Shown here one piece after another: positions 17,954-25,933 of a stretch of 64,000 bases of DNA. Both the position numbers and the translations under genes were made by a program. The notes below the pieces were generated by a model. It saw only the letters and a list, made by a program, of their open reading frames with translations, was not told where the DNA came from and ran no database searches. The stretch is from Spirochaetae bacterium HGW-Spirochaetae-1 (GTDB lineage: Bacteria > Spirochaetota > UBA4802 > UBA5550), in contig PGXY01000010.1 in NCBI GenBank assembly GCA_002839375.1, forward strand, positions 248,001-312,000, in the 5' to 3' direction. The stretch's first letter is position 1, and each line of letters starts with the position of its first letter.

Positions 17954-18559
17954 ATGAAAATAGTTATCGTGATGATCAGCAGTATATTCATTGTCATGGG
18001 GTGCGCTTCAACACCGGAGAAGGCCTCTGATAAATGCATCAGCGGCGACTGCCAGAACGGCAAGGGAATTTTCGTATCGGCATCGGGGTCCCGGTATGAA
18101 GGATCTTTCAAGGAAGGCTATCCTCACGGAATGGGAAAACTCATTTCGGTCAAGGGGAGCGTCTATGAGGGAGAGTTCAGCGAGGGAACCTTTCATGGCA
18201 AGGGCGTTTATACGCAGAAGAGCGGTACTGTTTATAAAGGCGATTTCAAGGGCGGGAAATACAACGGCATGGGGACCGTTACCTATCCCGATGGCACGAC
18301 ATATACGGGAGAGTGGTTTGATGATAAGCCTCATGGCAAGGGAAAGCTGAAATCATCGAATGGAGACAGCTATGAGGGCGAGTTCAAGAACGGCCAGTTC
18401 GACGGATACGGCGTGCTTGTTGAGGCGGGCGGCGACCGGTACGTTGGGCAATGGAAAAATCACAAGAAAGACGGCCGGGGAAGATACACTTTTGCCGACG
18501 GTGAAGTCTGGGACGGCGAATTCCAGCAGGATAAATTTATCGGGAAGAAAAAGCGGTAA
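17954..18559 (+). CDS. MORN-repeat lipoprotein
   Basis: A 201-residue protein with a lipoprotein signal (KIVIVMISSIFIVMGC); the mature protein would begin at the Cys. From about residue 40 it consists of seven MORN repeats of ~23 residues (units such as YEGEFSEGTFHGKGVY). MORN repeats form elongated beta-sheets that bind proteins or lipids, so a surface or periplasmic scaffold role is possible. The start at 17954 has a strong GAGGAGCAGGGG ribosome-binding site; 17930 is in frame but unsupported. Confidence 0.88.
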   Translation: MKIVIVMISSIFIVMGCASTPEKASDKCISGDCQNGKGIFVSASGSRYEGSFKEGYPHGMGKLISVKGSVYEGEFSEGTFHGKGVYTQKSGTVYKGDFKGGKYNGMGTVTYPDGTTYTGEWFDDKPHGKGKLKSSNGDSYEGEFKNGQFDGYGVLVEAGGDRYVGQWKNHKKDGRGRYTFADGEVWDGEFQQDKFIGKKKR

Positions 18560-18585
18560 CTACCGTCTCCGGGACGGAGCCGGTT

Positions 18586-19224
18586 TTACGAGATATACGA
18601 GGCGCTGATGGGCTGAACCAGGTATTTTTGGTTGAGGACATTGGCGCTTTCCAGCAAACCTTTCAGAATCACATCCAGGGCCGCGTCGAACATGGCTTCC
18701 ACGGTTTTGCCTTCCATCTTGACATATGTCTTATGCACGAACATGATGTAAACACTGTAGATAAAATCCGTCAGATGATCCACGTCAACGGGACGGAAGC
18801 GTCCCGCATCGATCCCCTTTTGCAGCAGACCCTTGAGTATATTCATGGATTCAATATTGATACGGTAAAAGTGGTCTTCCTCGGGGTAGAGGGGGAATAT
18901 GGCCGGATCATTGATTACGACATTGCGCATATCCTCGTCGAGGGAGAGATATTCATAGGATTTACGGCAGATGGTAATGAGCTGGTCCACGATGTCAGGG
19001 ATATTCTCTATGCTAGTGATGACATTGCGCTGCCATCGCCGCAGACCATGGGCCACGGTCTTCTCGTAAAGGTCGCGCTTGTCCCGGACATAGAGGTAGA
19101 GGTTTCCCTTGGTCATGCCCAGTTCCGTGGCGATATCCTCCACGGTGGTTTTCTTGTAGCCGAACCGGGCGAAGATTTTCAGTGAAGTTTCCAGCAGTCT
19201 TTCGGTCTTGTCCTTTTTGTTCAT
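18586..19224 (-). CDS. TetR-family transcriptional regulator
   Basis: A 212-residue regulator. The N-terminal TetR helix-turn-helix is clear (FGYKKTTVEDIATELGMTK, about residues 18-36, then NLYLYVRDKRDLY). The C-terminal ligand domain is helical and not informative. It is divergent from the PadR operon, and palindromes in the gap could serve either regulator. The effector is unknown. Confidence 0.9.
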   Translation of the reverse strand: MNKKDKTERLLETSLKIFARFGYKKTTVEDIATELGMTKGNLYLYVRDKRDLYEKTVAHGLRRWQRNVITSIENIPDIVDQLITICRKSYEYLSLDEDMRNVVINDPAIFPLYPEEDHFYRINIESMNILKGLLQKGIDAGRFRPVDVDHLTDFIYSVYIMFVHKTYVKMEGKTVEAMFDAALDVILKGLLESANVLNQKYLVQPISASYIS

Positions 19225-19294
19225 TCATATATCTCACTGAACATATATGGACATGTCAATGAAAAAATTCAGCATTGATTCATTTCAAAATTAC

Positions 19295-19337
19295 TTGACA
19301 GAGGGAGGCTTATTATCTAATGTACCTTACAAGTAAG
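19295..19337 (+). promoter_or_regulatory. Promoter and operator for the PadR - ferredoxin - MBL operon
   Basis: TTGACA at 19295-19300 is followed after 17 bases by TAATGT at 19318-19323. Directly downstream, CTTAC-AA-GTAAG (19326-19337) is a perfect short palindrome inside ACCTTACAAGTAAGATA. Its position over the transcription start suggests repression, most simply by the PadR protein encoded next. Confidence 0.6.
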
Positions 19338-19356
19338 ATATATTAGAGGAAAGTAT

Positions 19357-19902
19357 ATGTCGGTGAAACATCTTATCATGGGAGCCTTAATCCAGAATCC
19401 CGATTATGGGTACAATATGAGAAATCGCTTTTTCAGCAGAATTCTCACGGAATTCGGACTCAATGACGGACAGCTCTATCCAGCCCTGAAACAAATGGAA
19501 GCCGATGAACTCATCGAAAAGGAAATAGAATACCAGGACAGCGGGCCCAACCGGCACAAATATCATATCACCGAAAAGGGGCGTCGGGAGTTCTTCGCGT
19601 GGCTTGAGTCCTCCGAGGGGGAGGAGCGGGCCTATCGCTACGAGGCTATCCGCAGCGATCCCTTCCTGAACCGCTGTATTTATCTTAATCATCTGGAAAA
19701 AACAAAGGCTGTTGAAAAAATAGAAAGGCAGATAGCGCTGGTGGAGGACACCGTTCTGGATTTCAGGAAGGCCCTGGAAAACATGACGGCCCGGAAACTT
19801 GACAGGATAAAAATAAAGATCGTGGAATACAGCCTGAGAAACCAGGAGACACGGCTCCAATGGCTTCGGGAACTGCACGACGAAATAAACAAACAGGGGT
19901 AA
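19357..19902 (+). CDS. PadR-family transcriptional regulator
   Basis: A 181-residue protein with an N-terminal PadR winged helix (LIMGALIQNPDYGYNM, then NDGQLYPALKQMEADELIE) and a C-terminal helical dimerisation domain typical of the longer PadR class. An AGAGGAAAG ribosome-binding site precedes the ATG. It is the first gene of a three-gene unit with the ferredoxin-like and metallo-beta-lactamase genes, five bases before the next start. Autoregulation through the palindrome at 19326-19337 is likely. Confidence 0.9.
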   Translation: MSVKHLIMGALIQNPDYGYNMRNRFFSRILTEFGLNDGQLYPALKQMEADELIEKEIEYQDSGPNRHKYHITEKGRREFFAWLESSEGEERAYRYEAIRSDPFLNRCIYLNHLEKTKAVEKIERQIALVEDTVLDFRKALENMTARKLDRIKIKIVEYSLRNQETRLQWLRELHDEINKQG

Positions 19903-19907
19903 GTATT

Positions 19908-20990
19908 ATGGATAACTATGAACAGCTGCGCCTGGTGCTTGATACGCATCCTTCACGGGCGCCGGAATCGCCGGTCTTCGATAAAATACTGAGGATGCTT
20001 TTTTCTCAGGAGGATGCTGCTATTGCCGTTCATATGAGTTTCAAACTCAAAAAAGCTACCGAGATAGCACTGGCCGCGGGGCTTTCCCCTGAAGAGGCGG
20101 GAAAGCGCCTGGAATCCATGGCCGACCGGGTCATCATTTTTGCCCGCGAAAAGGACGGCGAAATGCTCTATTCGCTCCTGCCCACCATTCCGGGCATCTT
20201 CGAGTTTCCCTTTATGAAGGGAGCCAATACGCCGGAGCTCCGGGAAATAGGGCGGCTCTGGGAGGAATATCACGCCGGGGCCCTGGGCAACGCCTTTGCC
20301 GGAAATCCAACACCGGGCGTACGGGTATTTCCCCTGGCGGAGTCGCTGAAGGGGAACTCGTCGGTTCTTGCCCATGAGGAGGCACAGGCCATAATCGCAG
20401 GAAGTGAATATATTTGTCTCACCAATTGTGCCTGCCGGGAGAGCGCGGGACACTGTGATGCTCCCCGTGACGTATGCATGGGATTCGGCACCGGTGGAAG
20501 GTTTCTTGTCGACAGGGGATACGCGCGGCAGATCTCCCGGGAAGAGGCCCTGCGGGTCCTGGAGCGGGCTGCTGAAGCGGGACTTGTCCATGTGACGGAC
20601 AATCATGCCGGTTCGCCCGGTATCATATGCAATTGCTGCCCCTGCTGCTGCACGGTTCTCCGGGGAAGGACGCAGCTTAATCATCCCCACGCCGTGAGTC
20701 CCAGTTCCTTCGCGGCCCTGGTGGACGAAGAAAAATGTACTGCCTGCGGAATATGTTCCGACGAGCGGTGCCCGGTGAAGGCGATCACAATGGCAGGCAA
20801 TGCTGCCCGGGTTGACGCCGATGCATGCATCGGGTGCGGTCTCTGTGTCACGGCATGCCCCGCCGAGGCCATAACCATGATGCCGCGGGCCCAGGCGCCG
20901 GTGATCCCTGCCAATGTGAAGGAAATGGGCCTGAAGATCATGCAGGAAAAGGGCATCCTGAAGGAATTCCTGGAAAGGGGACAAAAGTAA
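19908..20990 (+). CDS. Cysteine-rich 4Fe-4S ferredoxin-domain protein
   Basis: A 360-residue protein. The N-terminal ~170 residues are helical and resemble the regulator-like region found in this kind of iron-sulfur protein. A middle cysteine cluster follows (TNCACRES, then CNCCPCCC). The C-terminus has two ferredoxin motifs: CTACGICSDERCP and CIGCGLCVTACP. The start at 19908 was chosen because upstream in-frame codons lie inside padR. The stop overlaps the next ATG. It may be a redox partner of the following metallohydrolase; the substrate is unknown. Confidence 0.8.
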   Translation: MDNYEQLRLVLDTHPSRAPESPVFDKILRMLFSQEDAAIAVHMSFKLKKATEIALAAGLSPEEAGKRLESMADRVIIFAREKDGEMLYSLLPTIPGIFEFPFMKGANTPELREIGRLWEEYHAGALGNAFAGNPTPGVRVFPLAESLKGNSSVLAHEEAQAIIAGSEYICLTNCACRESAGHCDAPRDVCMGFGTGGRFLVDRGYARQISREEALRVLERAAEAGLVHVTDNHAGSPGIICNCCPCCCTVLRGRTQLNHPHAVSPSSFAALVDEEKCTACGICSDERCPVKAITMAGNAARVDADACIGCGLCVTACPAEAITMMPRAQAPVIPANVKEMGLKIMQEKGILKEFLERGQK

Positions 20991-21805
20991 TGGCATTTAT
21001 TACGAAAAGCATGGAACTCATACGGCACGACGATGTTACCTGTGTCCAGGGACGTTTGAAAAACCGCTTCATGGGAGGCCTGGCAGTCAGTTTTTATCAT
21101 CTGGAAAATTGCCTCATCGATACCGGCACATCCTCCATGGCCGACCTGTACCTGGATTTTTTCCGCAGTTATCCCATAGACCAGGCGGCACTGACCCATG
21201 TTCACGAGGACCATGCGGGCCTGGCCCCGTGGATACAGTCCAACCTGGACGTGCCCGTGTACCTCCATGCCGGTGATCATGAAGAAGCGACGCGGGGAAC
21301 GCGTCTCTACCTGTACCGGAAAATGGTCTGGGGAAACCGGGCTCCCTTTGCTGCCGACCCGCTGCCGGAACGTATCGAAACGGGCCGCCACACTCTACAG
21401 GTCATTCATACACCGGGGCACAGTCCCAATCACGTTGTGTATCTGGAAAAAAACAGGGGATGGCTTTTCACCGGCGATCTCTATATCGGACCGAAGCAGA
21501 ACGTGTCCTTTCTCGAGGAAAACACTCTCGACGCCATTGCTTCAATAAAGAAGATACTTGCAATGGACTGGGACACGATTTTCTGCGCCCATGCCGGGAT
21601 TCAAACTGACGGAAAGAAAAAGTTTATGCGAAAACTCCAGTTTTTCGAGGATATCCGGGGAAATGTTGAAGATCTTTATGGGCAGGGAATATCCCTGAAG
21701 GAGATCAACAGGCGGCTCTTTCCCAAAAAGGACCTGTGGGAGCGGTTATCTCACGGGGAATGGACTTCCTACCGCATGATCAGCACCTGTCTTCAAGAAA
21801 ATTGA
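20990..21805 (+). CDS. Metallo-beta-lactamase-fold hydrolase
   Basis: A 271-residue protein with the binuclear metal motif THVHEDHAG (about residues 67-75), a later HTPGHSPNH, and the acidic ligand in FTGDLY. The start codon overlaps the preceding stop (TAATG); in-frame upstream codons belong to the ferredoxin gene. The C-terminal ~60 residues form a helical appendage. The family includes glyoxalase II-like and other thioester or lactone hydrolases; the substrate cannot be named. It is the last host gene before tRNA-His. Confidence 0.88.
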   Translation: MAFITKSMELIRHDDVTCVQGRLKNRFMGGLAVSFYHLENCLIDTGTSSMADLYLDFFRSYPIDQAALTHVHEDHAGLAPWIQSNLDVPVYLHAGDHEEATRGTRLYLYRKMVWGNRAPFAADPLPERIETGRHTLQVIHTPGHSPNHVVYLEKNRGWLFTGDLYIGPKQNVSFLEENTLDAIASIKKILAMDWDTIFCAHAGIQTDGKKKFMRKLQFFEDIRGNVEDLYGQGISLKEINRRLFPKKDLWERLSHGEWTSYRMISTCLQEN

Positions 21806-21890
21806 GGCGGGATAAAAATTGAGCGGCAAAAGTATATTTTATTGACAAATTGATGTTTCACAAAATAATGTCACATCGCGTTTGAGATGG

Positions 21891-21920
21891 TTGACAAATC
21901 AGGCCGTCTCTATGTATATT
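21891..21920 (+). promoter_or_regulatory. Promoter of tRNA-His
   Basis: TTGACA (21891-21896), an 18-base spacer and TATATT (21915-21920) lie just before the tRNA. A second TTGACA at 21842-21847 with TAATGT at 21866 may be a further upstream promoter. Confidence 0.6.
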
Positions 21921-21934
21921 GACACATCAAACAT

Positions 21935-22008
21935 GGTGGAAGTAGCTCAGTTGGCAGAGCCCAGGATTGTGATTCCTGTGGTCGCGGGTTCGAGCCCCGT
22001 CTTCCACC
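21935..22008 (+). tRNA. tRNA-His (anticodon GTG)
   Basis: A complete cloverleaf can be drawn. The acceptor stem GTGGAAG/CTTCCAC carries an encoded extra G at -1 opposite C73, the identity mark of tRNA-His. The D-arm is GCTC AGTTGGCA GAGC, the anticodon stem CAGGA/TCCTG with loop TTGTGAT, and the T-arm begins CGGGTTCGAG. CCA is not fully encoded. It is the attachment gene of the prophage, whose left end begins directly after it. Confidence 0.97.
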
Positions 22009-23551
22009 CATCGCGGGACAGATTCGAACCCGCATTTGCAGGGATGTCTGCGCAACGCAGCACATCCCTGTTTAGTATATAGCGGTAGGGAATTTTCCAC
22101 GATATGCTTGCTGCTGTGGCCTCATCGTTTATGGATATCGATTCCGCCATGCTTTTTAGCGCCTCGATGCGTTCCTCGCTGCCGGCAGATTGATACAGGT
22201 GCAGGAATTTCCTACACTTTTCAATGGTGTTTGATACCTCAAAAATAAAGGCCTCTTTATCCACTCTGATTTTCTGGTGTTGTTTTTCCAGCTGTTCGAT
22301 CTGTTTGCGGTTCTGCTGCATCCGGCGCTGGACGGTCTGCGGGTCGAATCCCTCATACAGCTTTTCGAGCAGGTCATCGTTTTCCCGTTCAAGTTTCATG
22401 ATCAATTTGGATATTTTCTCCTTCTCTTTCCCCTGATTTTTGTCCTTCACTTCAACGGAGTCCCTGAAAAGTTTTTCCAGGTACTGAGCGCCGTCATATG
22501 TAAGAATAAAACCTTCCAGAGCTTGATCAATGAGAAGAGAAAGTTTTTCTTCTTTGAATTGTGCCTTCAGGTAACGGTTTGTATAATAAATGTAATTTCC
22601 TGAGTTATGGGCGCCACAGTGCATCTCTCCTGTCAGGAGCCGATCCTTGTATCGCAGCAACCCGGAATAATCGAACTCAAAGGTCCGTGTGCGGGTCGAT
22701 TTATATTTAATTTTCAGTTTTTCGAGGCGTGATTCAAATCTCTCCAGGGTTATATATGGCTCATGGGTGCCCTGCCATATCTGGTCCTGATATTCGAAAG
22801 CACCGGTATAAAAGATGCTTGTCAACATGCGGTTAAGGGTCGTTTTGTTCCATTGCCCGCCACGGGAGGTTTTAAGACCCTGGTCATTGAGTTCATCGAC
22901 CAGATTTCGGATTGAAACAGTCCCATTGTCATATCGATCAAAAATATAATGCACCTGGTGTTTTGTGGCCTCATCGATGACGTGCTTTTTCTGGTCTTTA
23001 TCGTATATGTATCCAAGAGGCGGGGTGCATATTGGTGCGATCCCCTTTTTGGCTTTATAGAGAAACGTGGAGCGGGATTCAAAAGATATTTTGTCGCTCC
23101 AGTATTTTGCCATGGCCATATTGATGCCCAGGACGAACTCTTCAGTGTGATTCGAGTTCGCGTCAAATCGCTTACGGTCCTCGTAAAAATGGATCACGAA
23201 TTTCCGGTTTTTTACCAGATCCATGATGAGGACCAGGTCGTTATAGTTGCGGCTCATGCGGTCAGTATTTTTAAATACCAGGTGTGTGATATTATAGGTC
23301 CGGGCCGCCTTGATCATTGTGTTGAATATCCGGCGTCCTTCTTTCCTGGCTGATTCGGCAACGGTGAACTGGTGAATGATGCAAAGGTCCTGATCTTTGC
23401 AGTACTGTTCTGCCTGGGTTTTCTGGTTGGCCAGGGAGAGGCCCGTCTCTGCCTGGTCGAGGGTCGAGACTCGGTCATATACGAAGCAGGGGATTTTATC
23501 CCGGCAGGCGCTGAGATTATCAATGATTTGTTGCTGCAGGCTGATGTCCAT
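21947..23551 (-). CDS. Large serine recombinase (prophage integrase)
   Basis: A 534-residue serine recombinase. The resolvase domain has YDRVSTLDQAETGLSL with catalytic Ser29 and NTDRMSR. A recombinase domain follows (PPLGYIYD..., about residues 175-275), then a coiled coil rich in Glu/Lys/Gln (about 385-440). The usual zinc-ribbon cysteines are mostly absent: the GLLRCGxCG position reads GLLRYKDR, with one later Cys. It lies at the left end of the prophage. Its last ~20 codons lie antisense in tRNA-His, with the TGA at 21947-21949, so the C-terminus is host-encoded in the lysogen. Confidence 0.92.
   Translation of the reverse strand: MDISLQQQIIDNLSACRDKIPCFVYDRVSTLDQAETGLSLANQKTQAEQYCKDQDLCIIHQFTVAESARKEGRRIFNTMIKAARTYNITHLVFKNTDRMSRNYNDLVLIMDLVKNRKFVIHFYEDRKRFDANSNHTEEFVLGINMAMAKYWSDKISFESRSTFLYKAKKGIAPICTPPLGYIYDKDQKKHVIDEATKHQVHYIFDRYDNGTVSIRNLVDELNDQGLKTSRGGQWNKTTLNRMLTSIFYTGAFEYQDQIWQGTHEPYITLERFESRLEKLKIKYKSTRTRTFEFDYSGLLRYKDRLLTGEMHCGAHNSGNYIYYTNRYLKAQFKEEKLSLLIDQALEGFILTYDGAQYLEKLFRDSVEVKDKNQGKEKEKISKLIMKLERENDDLLEKLYEGFDPQTVQRRMQQNRKQIEQLEKQHQKIRVDKEAFIFEVSNTIEKCRKFLHLYQSAGSEERIEALKSMAESISINDEATAASISWKIPYRYILNRDVLRCADIPANAGSNLSRDGWKTGLEPATTGITILGSAN
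21996..22030. other. attL: prophage/host junction at the tRNA-His 3' end
   Basis: The host half CCCGTCTTCC joins the shared core ACCCAT (22006-22011), then the phage arm CGCGGGACAGATTCGAACC (22012-22030). The phage arm is the inverted counterpart of the arm at attR (61760-61777). ACCCAT recurs at 61784-61789, preceded by CCCGTC at the same spacing in both places. Assignment is by inference from this geometry. Confidence 0.7.
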
Positions 23552-23689
23552 AATTCACCTTTTAAATATATTACTCATGCATATATTAAATAGAAATAGA
23601 GTCAAACTATTTTTACTGTTTGCTGTAATGTTGTGTTTGATTGAAAGTTGAAAAGGAGTCTGACGGTAAAATAAGTTGATAAAAAAGTG

Positions 23690-23718
23690 TTGACTATTGA
23701 ACTTTTTTTCACTATAAA
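23690..23718 (+). promoter_or_regulatory. Promoter upstream of HsdR-N-like gene
   Basis: TTGACT (23690-23695), a spacer of exactly 17 bases and TATAAA (23713-23718), followed by the start codon 26 bases later. The preceding AAAAAAGTGTTGA recurs at about 27730-27745 before another accessory gene. Confidence 0.65.
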
Positions 23719-23744
23719 AAGCAAAAAGCGTAAAGGAGAGAGAA

Positions 23745-24575
23745 ATGGCGAATATACCCAAGAAGGTCATTGATCGTTTTAACGTAATGGTGAAGAAGTA
23801 TCAGAAACTTCTTCAGAATGCCAAGGATAAAGACATCAATGAGGCTGATACAGTAACCATCATTGCCAACATCCTGCATGAAGTCTTTGGCTATGACCAG
23901 TACGAAGAAATAACCAAAGAGTTTGCCATCAAGAATACATACTGTGACCTGGCGATCAAAATTGACAAAGAAGTGAAGTTTTTGATTGAGGCAAAGGCTA
24001 TTGGTATCAAGCTAAGCGAAAATCATATCAACCAGGCGACTAATTATGGCGCCAATAAGGGTATTGAGTGGGTTATTCTCACCAACGGTATCCACTGGAT
24101 CGTGTACAAGATGACATATACTAAAAGAATTGTGCACAACCAGATATGCGATATTGACTTCCTTGAACTCAATCCCAAAAAAGCCAGTGTCCAGGAACAG
24201 CTTTTTATCCTCTGCAAGGAAGGTCTCTCAAAGGATGCCATCGAGGAGTTCCATGCATACAAACGTGTGGTGAACAAGTTCTACATCAGTGCGATTATTC
24301 TCAGTGATACAGTGCAGGATGTGATAAAACGCGAATTGAAGAAGAGCTCTCCCGGTCTGAAACTTGATGACCAGGAGGTTGATTCCATCATTAAGTATGA
24401 AGTCCTGAAAAGAGATGGGGTAGACAGTGAGGAAGCACTCGATGCAATCGAACAGTACCGGGTGCTGACAAAGAAAGCAGCAAAGAAGGTCGTGAAGAAA
24501 AAGCCGATTGAGAAGGCAAAAAATACAAATGAAGTAGAATTTGACATTTCCCGTGGGGGAAATACTACAATATAA
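23745..24575 (+). CDS. Type I restriction HsdR N-terminal-like nuclease domain protein
   Basis: A 276-residue protein. Residues ~30-145 form the PD-(D/E)XK nuclease domain seen at the N-terminus of HsdR: an acidic residue in TYCDLAIKI, then FLIEAKAIG giving the E-x-K pair, followed by a Q-x3-Y segment. There is no helicase part, so this is not a full restriction subunit. The C-terminal half is helical and ends in a lysine-rich stretch. A promoter and an AAAGGAGAGA ribosome-binding site precede it. A defence or superinfection-exclusion role is possible but not shown. Confidence 0.75.
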   Translation: MANIPKKVIDRFNVMVKKYQKLLQNAKDKDINEADTVTIIANILHEVFGYDQYEEITKEFAIKNTYCDLAIKIDKEVKFLIEAKAIGIKLSENHINQATNYGANKGIEWVILTNGIHWIVYKMTYTKRIVHNQICDIDFLELNPKKASVQEQLFILCKEGLSKDAIEEFHAYKRVVNKFYISAIILSDTVQDVIKRELKKSSPGLKLDDQEVDSIIKYEVLKRDGVDSEEALDAIEQYRVLTKKAAKKVVKKKPIEKAKNTNEVEFDISRGGNTTI

Positions 24576-24595
24576 AAATGAAATAAGGAGGTTTT

Positions 24596-24778
24596 ATGGC
24601 TGCGAAATTTGAAATTTATCAAGATAAGAAAGGTGAATATCGCTTTAGATTAAAAGCAGGTAATGGGGAAATTATTGCAACAGGTGAGGGTTATAAACAG
24701 AAAGCAAGTTGTATAAATGGAATAGAATCAGTAAAACGAAATGCTCCTTCTGCGGATATTGTTGATTTAACAGAATAA
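24596..24778 (+). CDS. YegP-like DUF1508 single-repeat protein
   Basis: A 60-residue protein matching one DUF1508/YegP repeat: FEIYQDKKGEYRFRLKAGNG followed by the IxxGExYxxKxxCxNGIxSVK pattern. Many family members have two repeats; this has one. Function is not established. It follows the nuclease-like gene by 20 bases with an AAGGAGG ribosome-binding site, so they are co-transcribed, and it ends in a shared terminator. Confidence 0.88.
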   Translation: MAAKFEIYQDKKGEYRFRLKAGNGEIIATGEGYKQKASCINGIESVKRNAPSADIVDLTE

Positions 24779-24784
24779 TTACTC

Positions 24785-24816
24785 AATCCCCGGTTGATCC
24801 TTCACCGGGGATTTTT
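24785..24816. terminator. Bidirectional intrinsic terminator
   Basis: AATCCCCGGT (24785-24794) and ACCGGGGATT (24804-24813) form a perfect 10-bp stem with a 9-base loop and a T-run to 24816. It separates the YegP-like gene from the convergent XRE gene. Confidence 0.9.
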
Positions 24817-25111
24817 ACTCCCCCAGCTTCCTTAAAAAATCCATAACCGCCTTCCTGGTTTTAGCATTCAATCGATTATAATATTCCAGGATCATTAATT
24901 CTTCGTCCTTCAGTTCCGGCTTTCCGAAAAAATCATTTAACGTATAATTCAGTTCCCGTAGGATTTTCACAATCTCGTCCAGAGGTGGATACTCACTGTT
25001 TTCCCAGAACGAAATATTTCTCTGGCTGACGCCGGGTAATCGGTCGGCCAGCTGCTGCTGTGTCAGTCCAAAATGCTCCCGTATTGATTTTAGTTTTTCT
25101 CCCCAGTGCAT
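24815..25111 (-). CDS. XRE-family helix-turn-helix regulator
   Basis: A 98-residue protein with an N-terminal lambda-repressor-like domain: IREHFGLTQQQLADRL, then VSQRNISFWENSEYPP as the recognition part. The C-terminal ~35 residues are helical (EELMILEYYNRLNAKTRKAV). It is divergent from the PAS-HTH gene at 25231 and ends in the terminator at 24785-24816. It may be one half of a small regulatory switch, separate from the main repressor at 30877-31257. Confidence 0.88.
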   Translation of the reverse strand: MHWGEKLKSIREHFGLTQQQLADRLPGVSQRNISFWENSEYPPLDEIVKILRELNYTLNDFFGKPELKDEELMILEYYNRLNAKTRKAVMDFLRKLGE

Positions 25112-25187
25112 TATTCTATTAAAATTAAACTATTCCAGTGGACAAACGAAAATTGACGGAGGGTGATTTTTTATCGTGAACAGTAGA

Positions 25188-25208
25188 CATATAATGTATA
25201 ATTATATG
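25188..25208. promoter_or_regulatory. 8-bp inverted repeat overlapping a TATAAT box
   Basis: CATATAAT (25188-25195) and ATTATATG (25201-25208) flank GTATA. The left arm contains TATAAT at 25190-25195, and the PAS-HTH gene starts 22 bases after the repeat. It is a likely operator for a divergent regulator, but no good -35 box is seen. Confidence 0.5.
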
Positions 25209-25230
25209 GCGTACAGAAAAAGGGTGTATA

Positions 25231-25818
25231 ATGGATGATCTGTTTGAAATATCTCACAAATACATGCAGATGGGAAATGATATGATCATGGTTCATCGGA
25301 ACGGGATAATTCAATGGGCTAATCATAGATTCCTGAAAATTATGGGATATAATCTCCTTGAAGTTGTAGGGCGTCATTGCATAGAATTTGTGGCAGATGA
25401 ATTCAGGAAGATATCGCTGGAACGGATCACCCGGGGATTCTCTGGAAAGGATACTGTAAATAAACCTATTGAGGTCCGGTACCGGAGAGCCGATGGGTCT
25501 GAGTTCTGGGCGATGACAGTCTCTGCTCCAATTGACATTGATATAGGGCCGGCTGTCCTGGTTGTCGGCCGTGACATTACAGAGCGAAAAAACGATGAGG
25601 AGCTGATTAAAAATGTCATTATTTTTCTGCTTCCGAAACAGCTGGGGCGTCTCTTTGACCTGATGATCCAGGGGAAGTCCAGGGAGGAAATAATCAGGAT
25701 AATGGACCTGGATAATGATACCATAAGTCGTTATGTTCGAAGGATCAGGAAACGAATCCAACTGGCTGATAATGACTCTCTCTTTAACCGGTTTCTGTGC
25801 TTTTTCCGTGATAAATAG
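25231..25818 (+). CDS. PAS-domain protein with C-terminal helix-turn-helix-like region
   Basis: A 195-residue protein. A PAS domain occupies about residues 10-120 (WANHRFLKIMGYN, and the closing VVGRDITERK). After a short helix, residues ~130-185 resemble a LuxR/sigma-like helix-turn-helix (MIQGKSREEIIRIMDLDNDTIS). It would be a one-component sensor-regulator with a small-molecule or redox cue. An AAAGGGTG ribosome-binding site precedes the start. Prophage PAS regulators are unusual; it may couple the element to host physiology. Confidence 0.75.
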   Translation: MDDLFEISHKYMQMGNDMIMVHRNGIIQWANHRFLKIMGYNLLEVVGRHCIEFVADEFRKISLERITRGFSGKDTVNKPIEVRYRRADGSEFWAMTVSAPIDIDIGPAVLVVGRDITERKNDEELIKNVIIFLLPKQLGRLFDLMIQGKSREEIIRIMDLDNDTISRYVRRIRKRIQLADNDSLFNRFLCFFRDK

Positions 25819-25819
25819 G

Positions 25820-25862
25820 CGGACAAATTTTGTCCGGAATTAAATTATCCTAATATAGGATA
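25820..25862. promoter_or_regulatory. Two adjacent perfect palindromes
   Basis: CGGACAAA-T-TTTGTCCG (25820-25836) and TATCCTA-ATA-TAGGATA (25846-25862) lie directly after the PAS-HTH stop. The first lacks a T-run and is a poor terminator; either may be an operator. A TTGACA at 25867-25872 follows, so they may control the genes from 25934 on. Confidence 0.45.
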
Positions 25863-25933
25863 GAGTTTGACATAAGTACACTTTTAATATTTTGTTTTGC
25901 ATAGGGAGGGAACACCGATAGAGGGGTGGGCCC

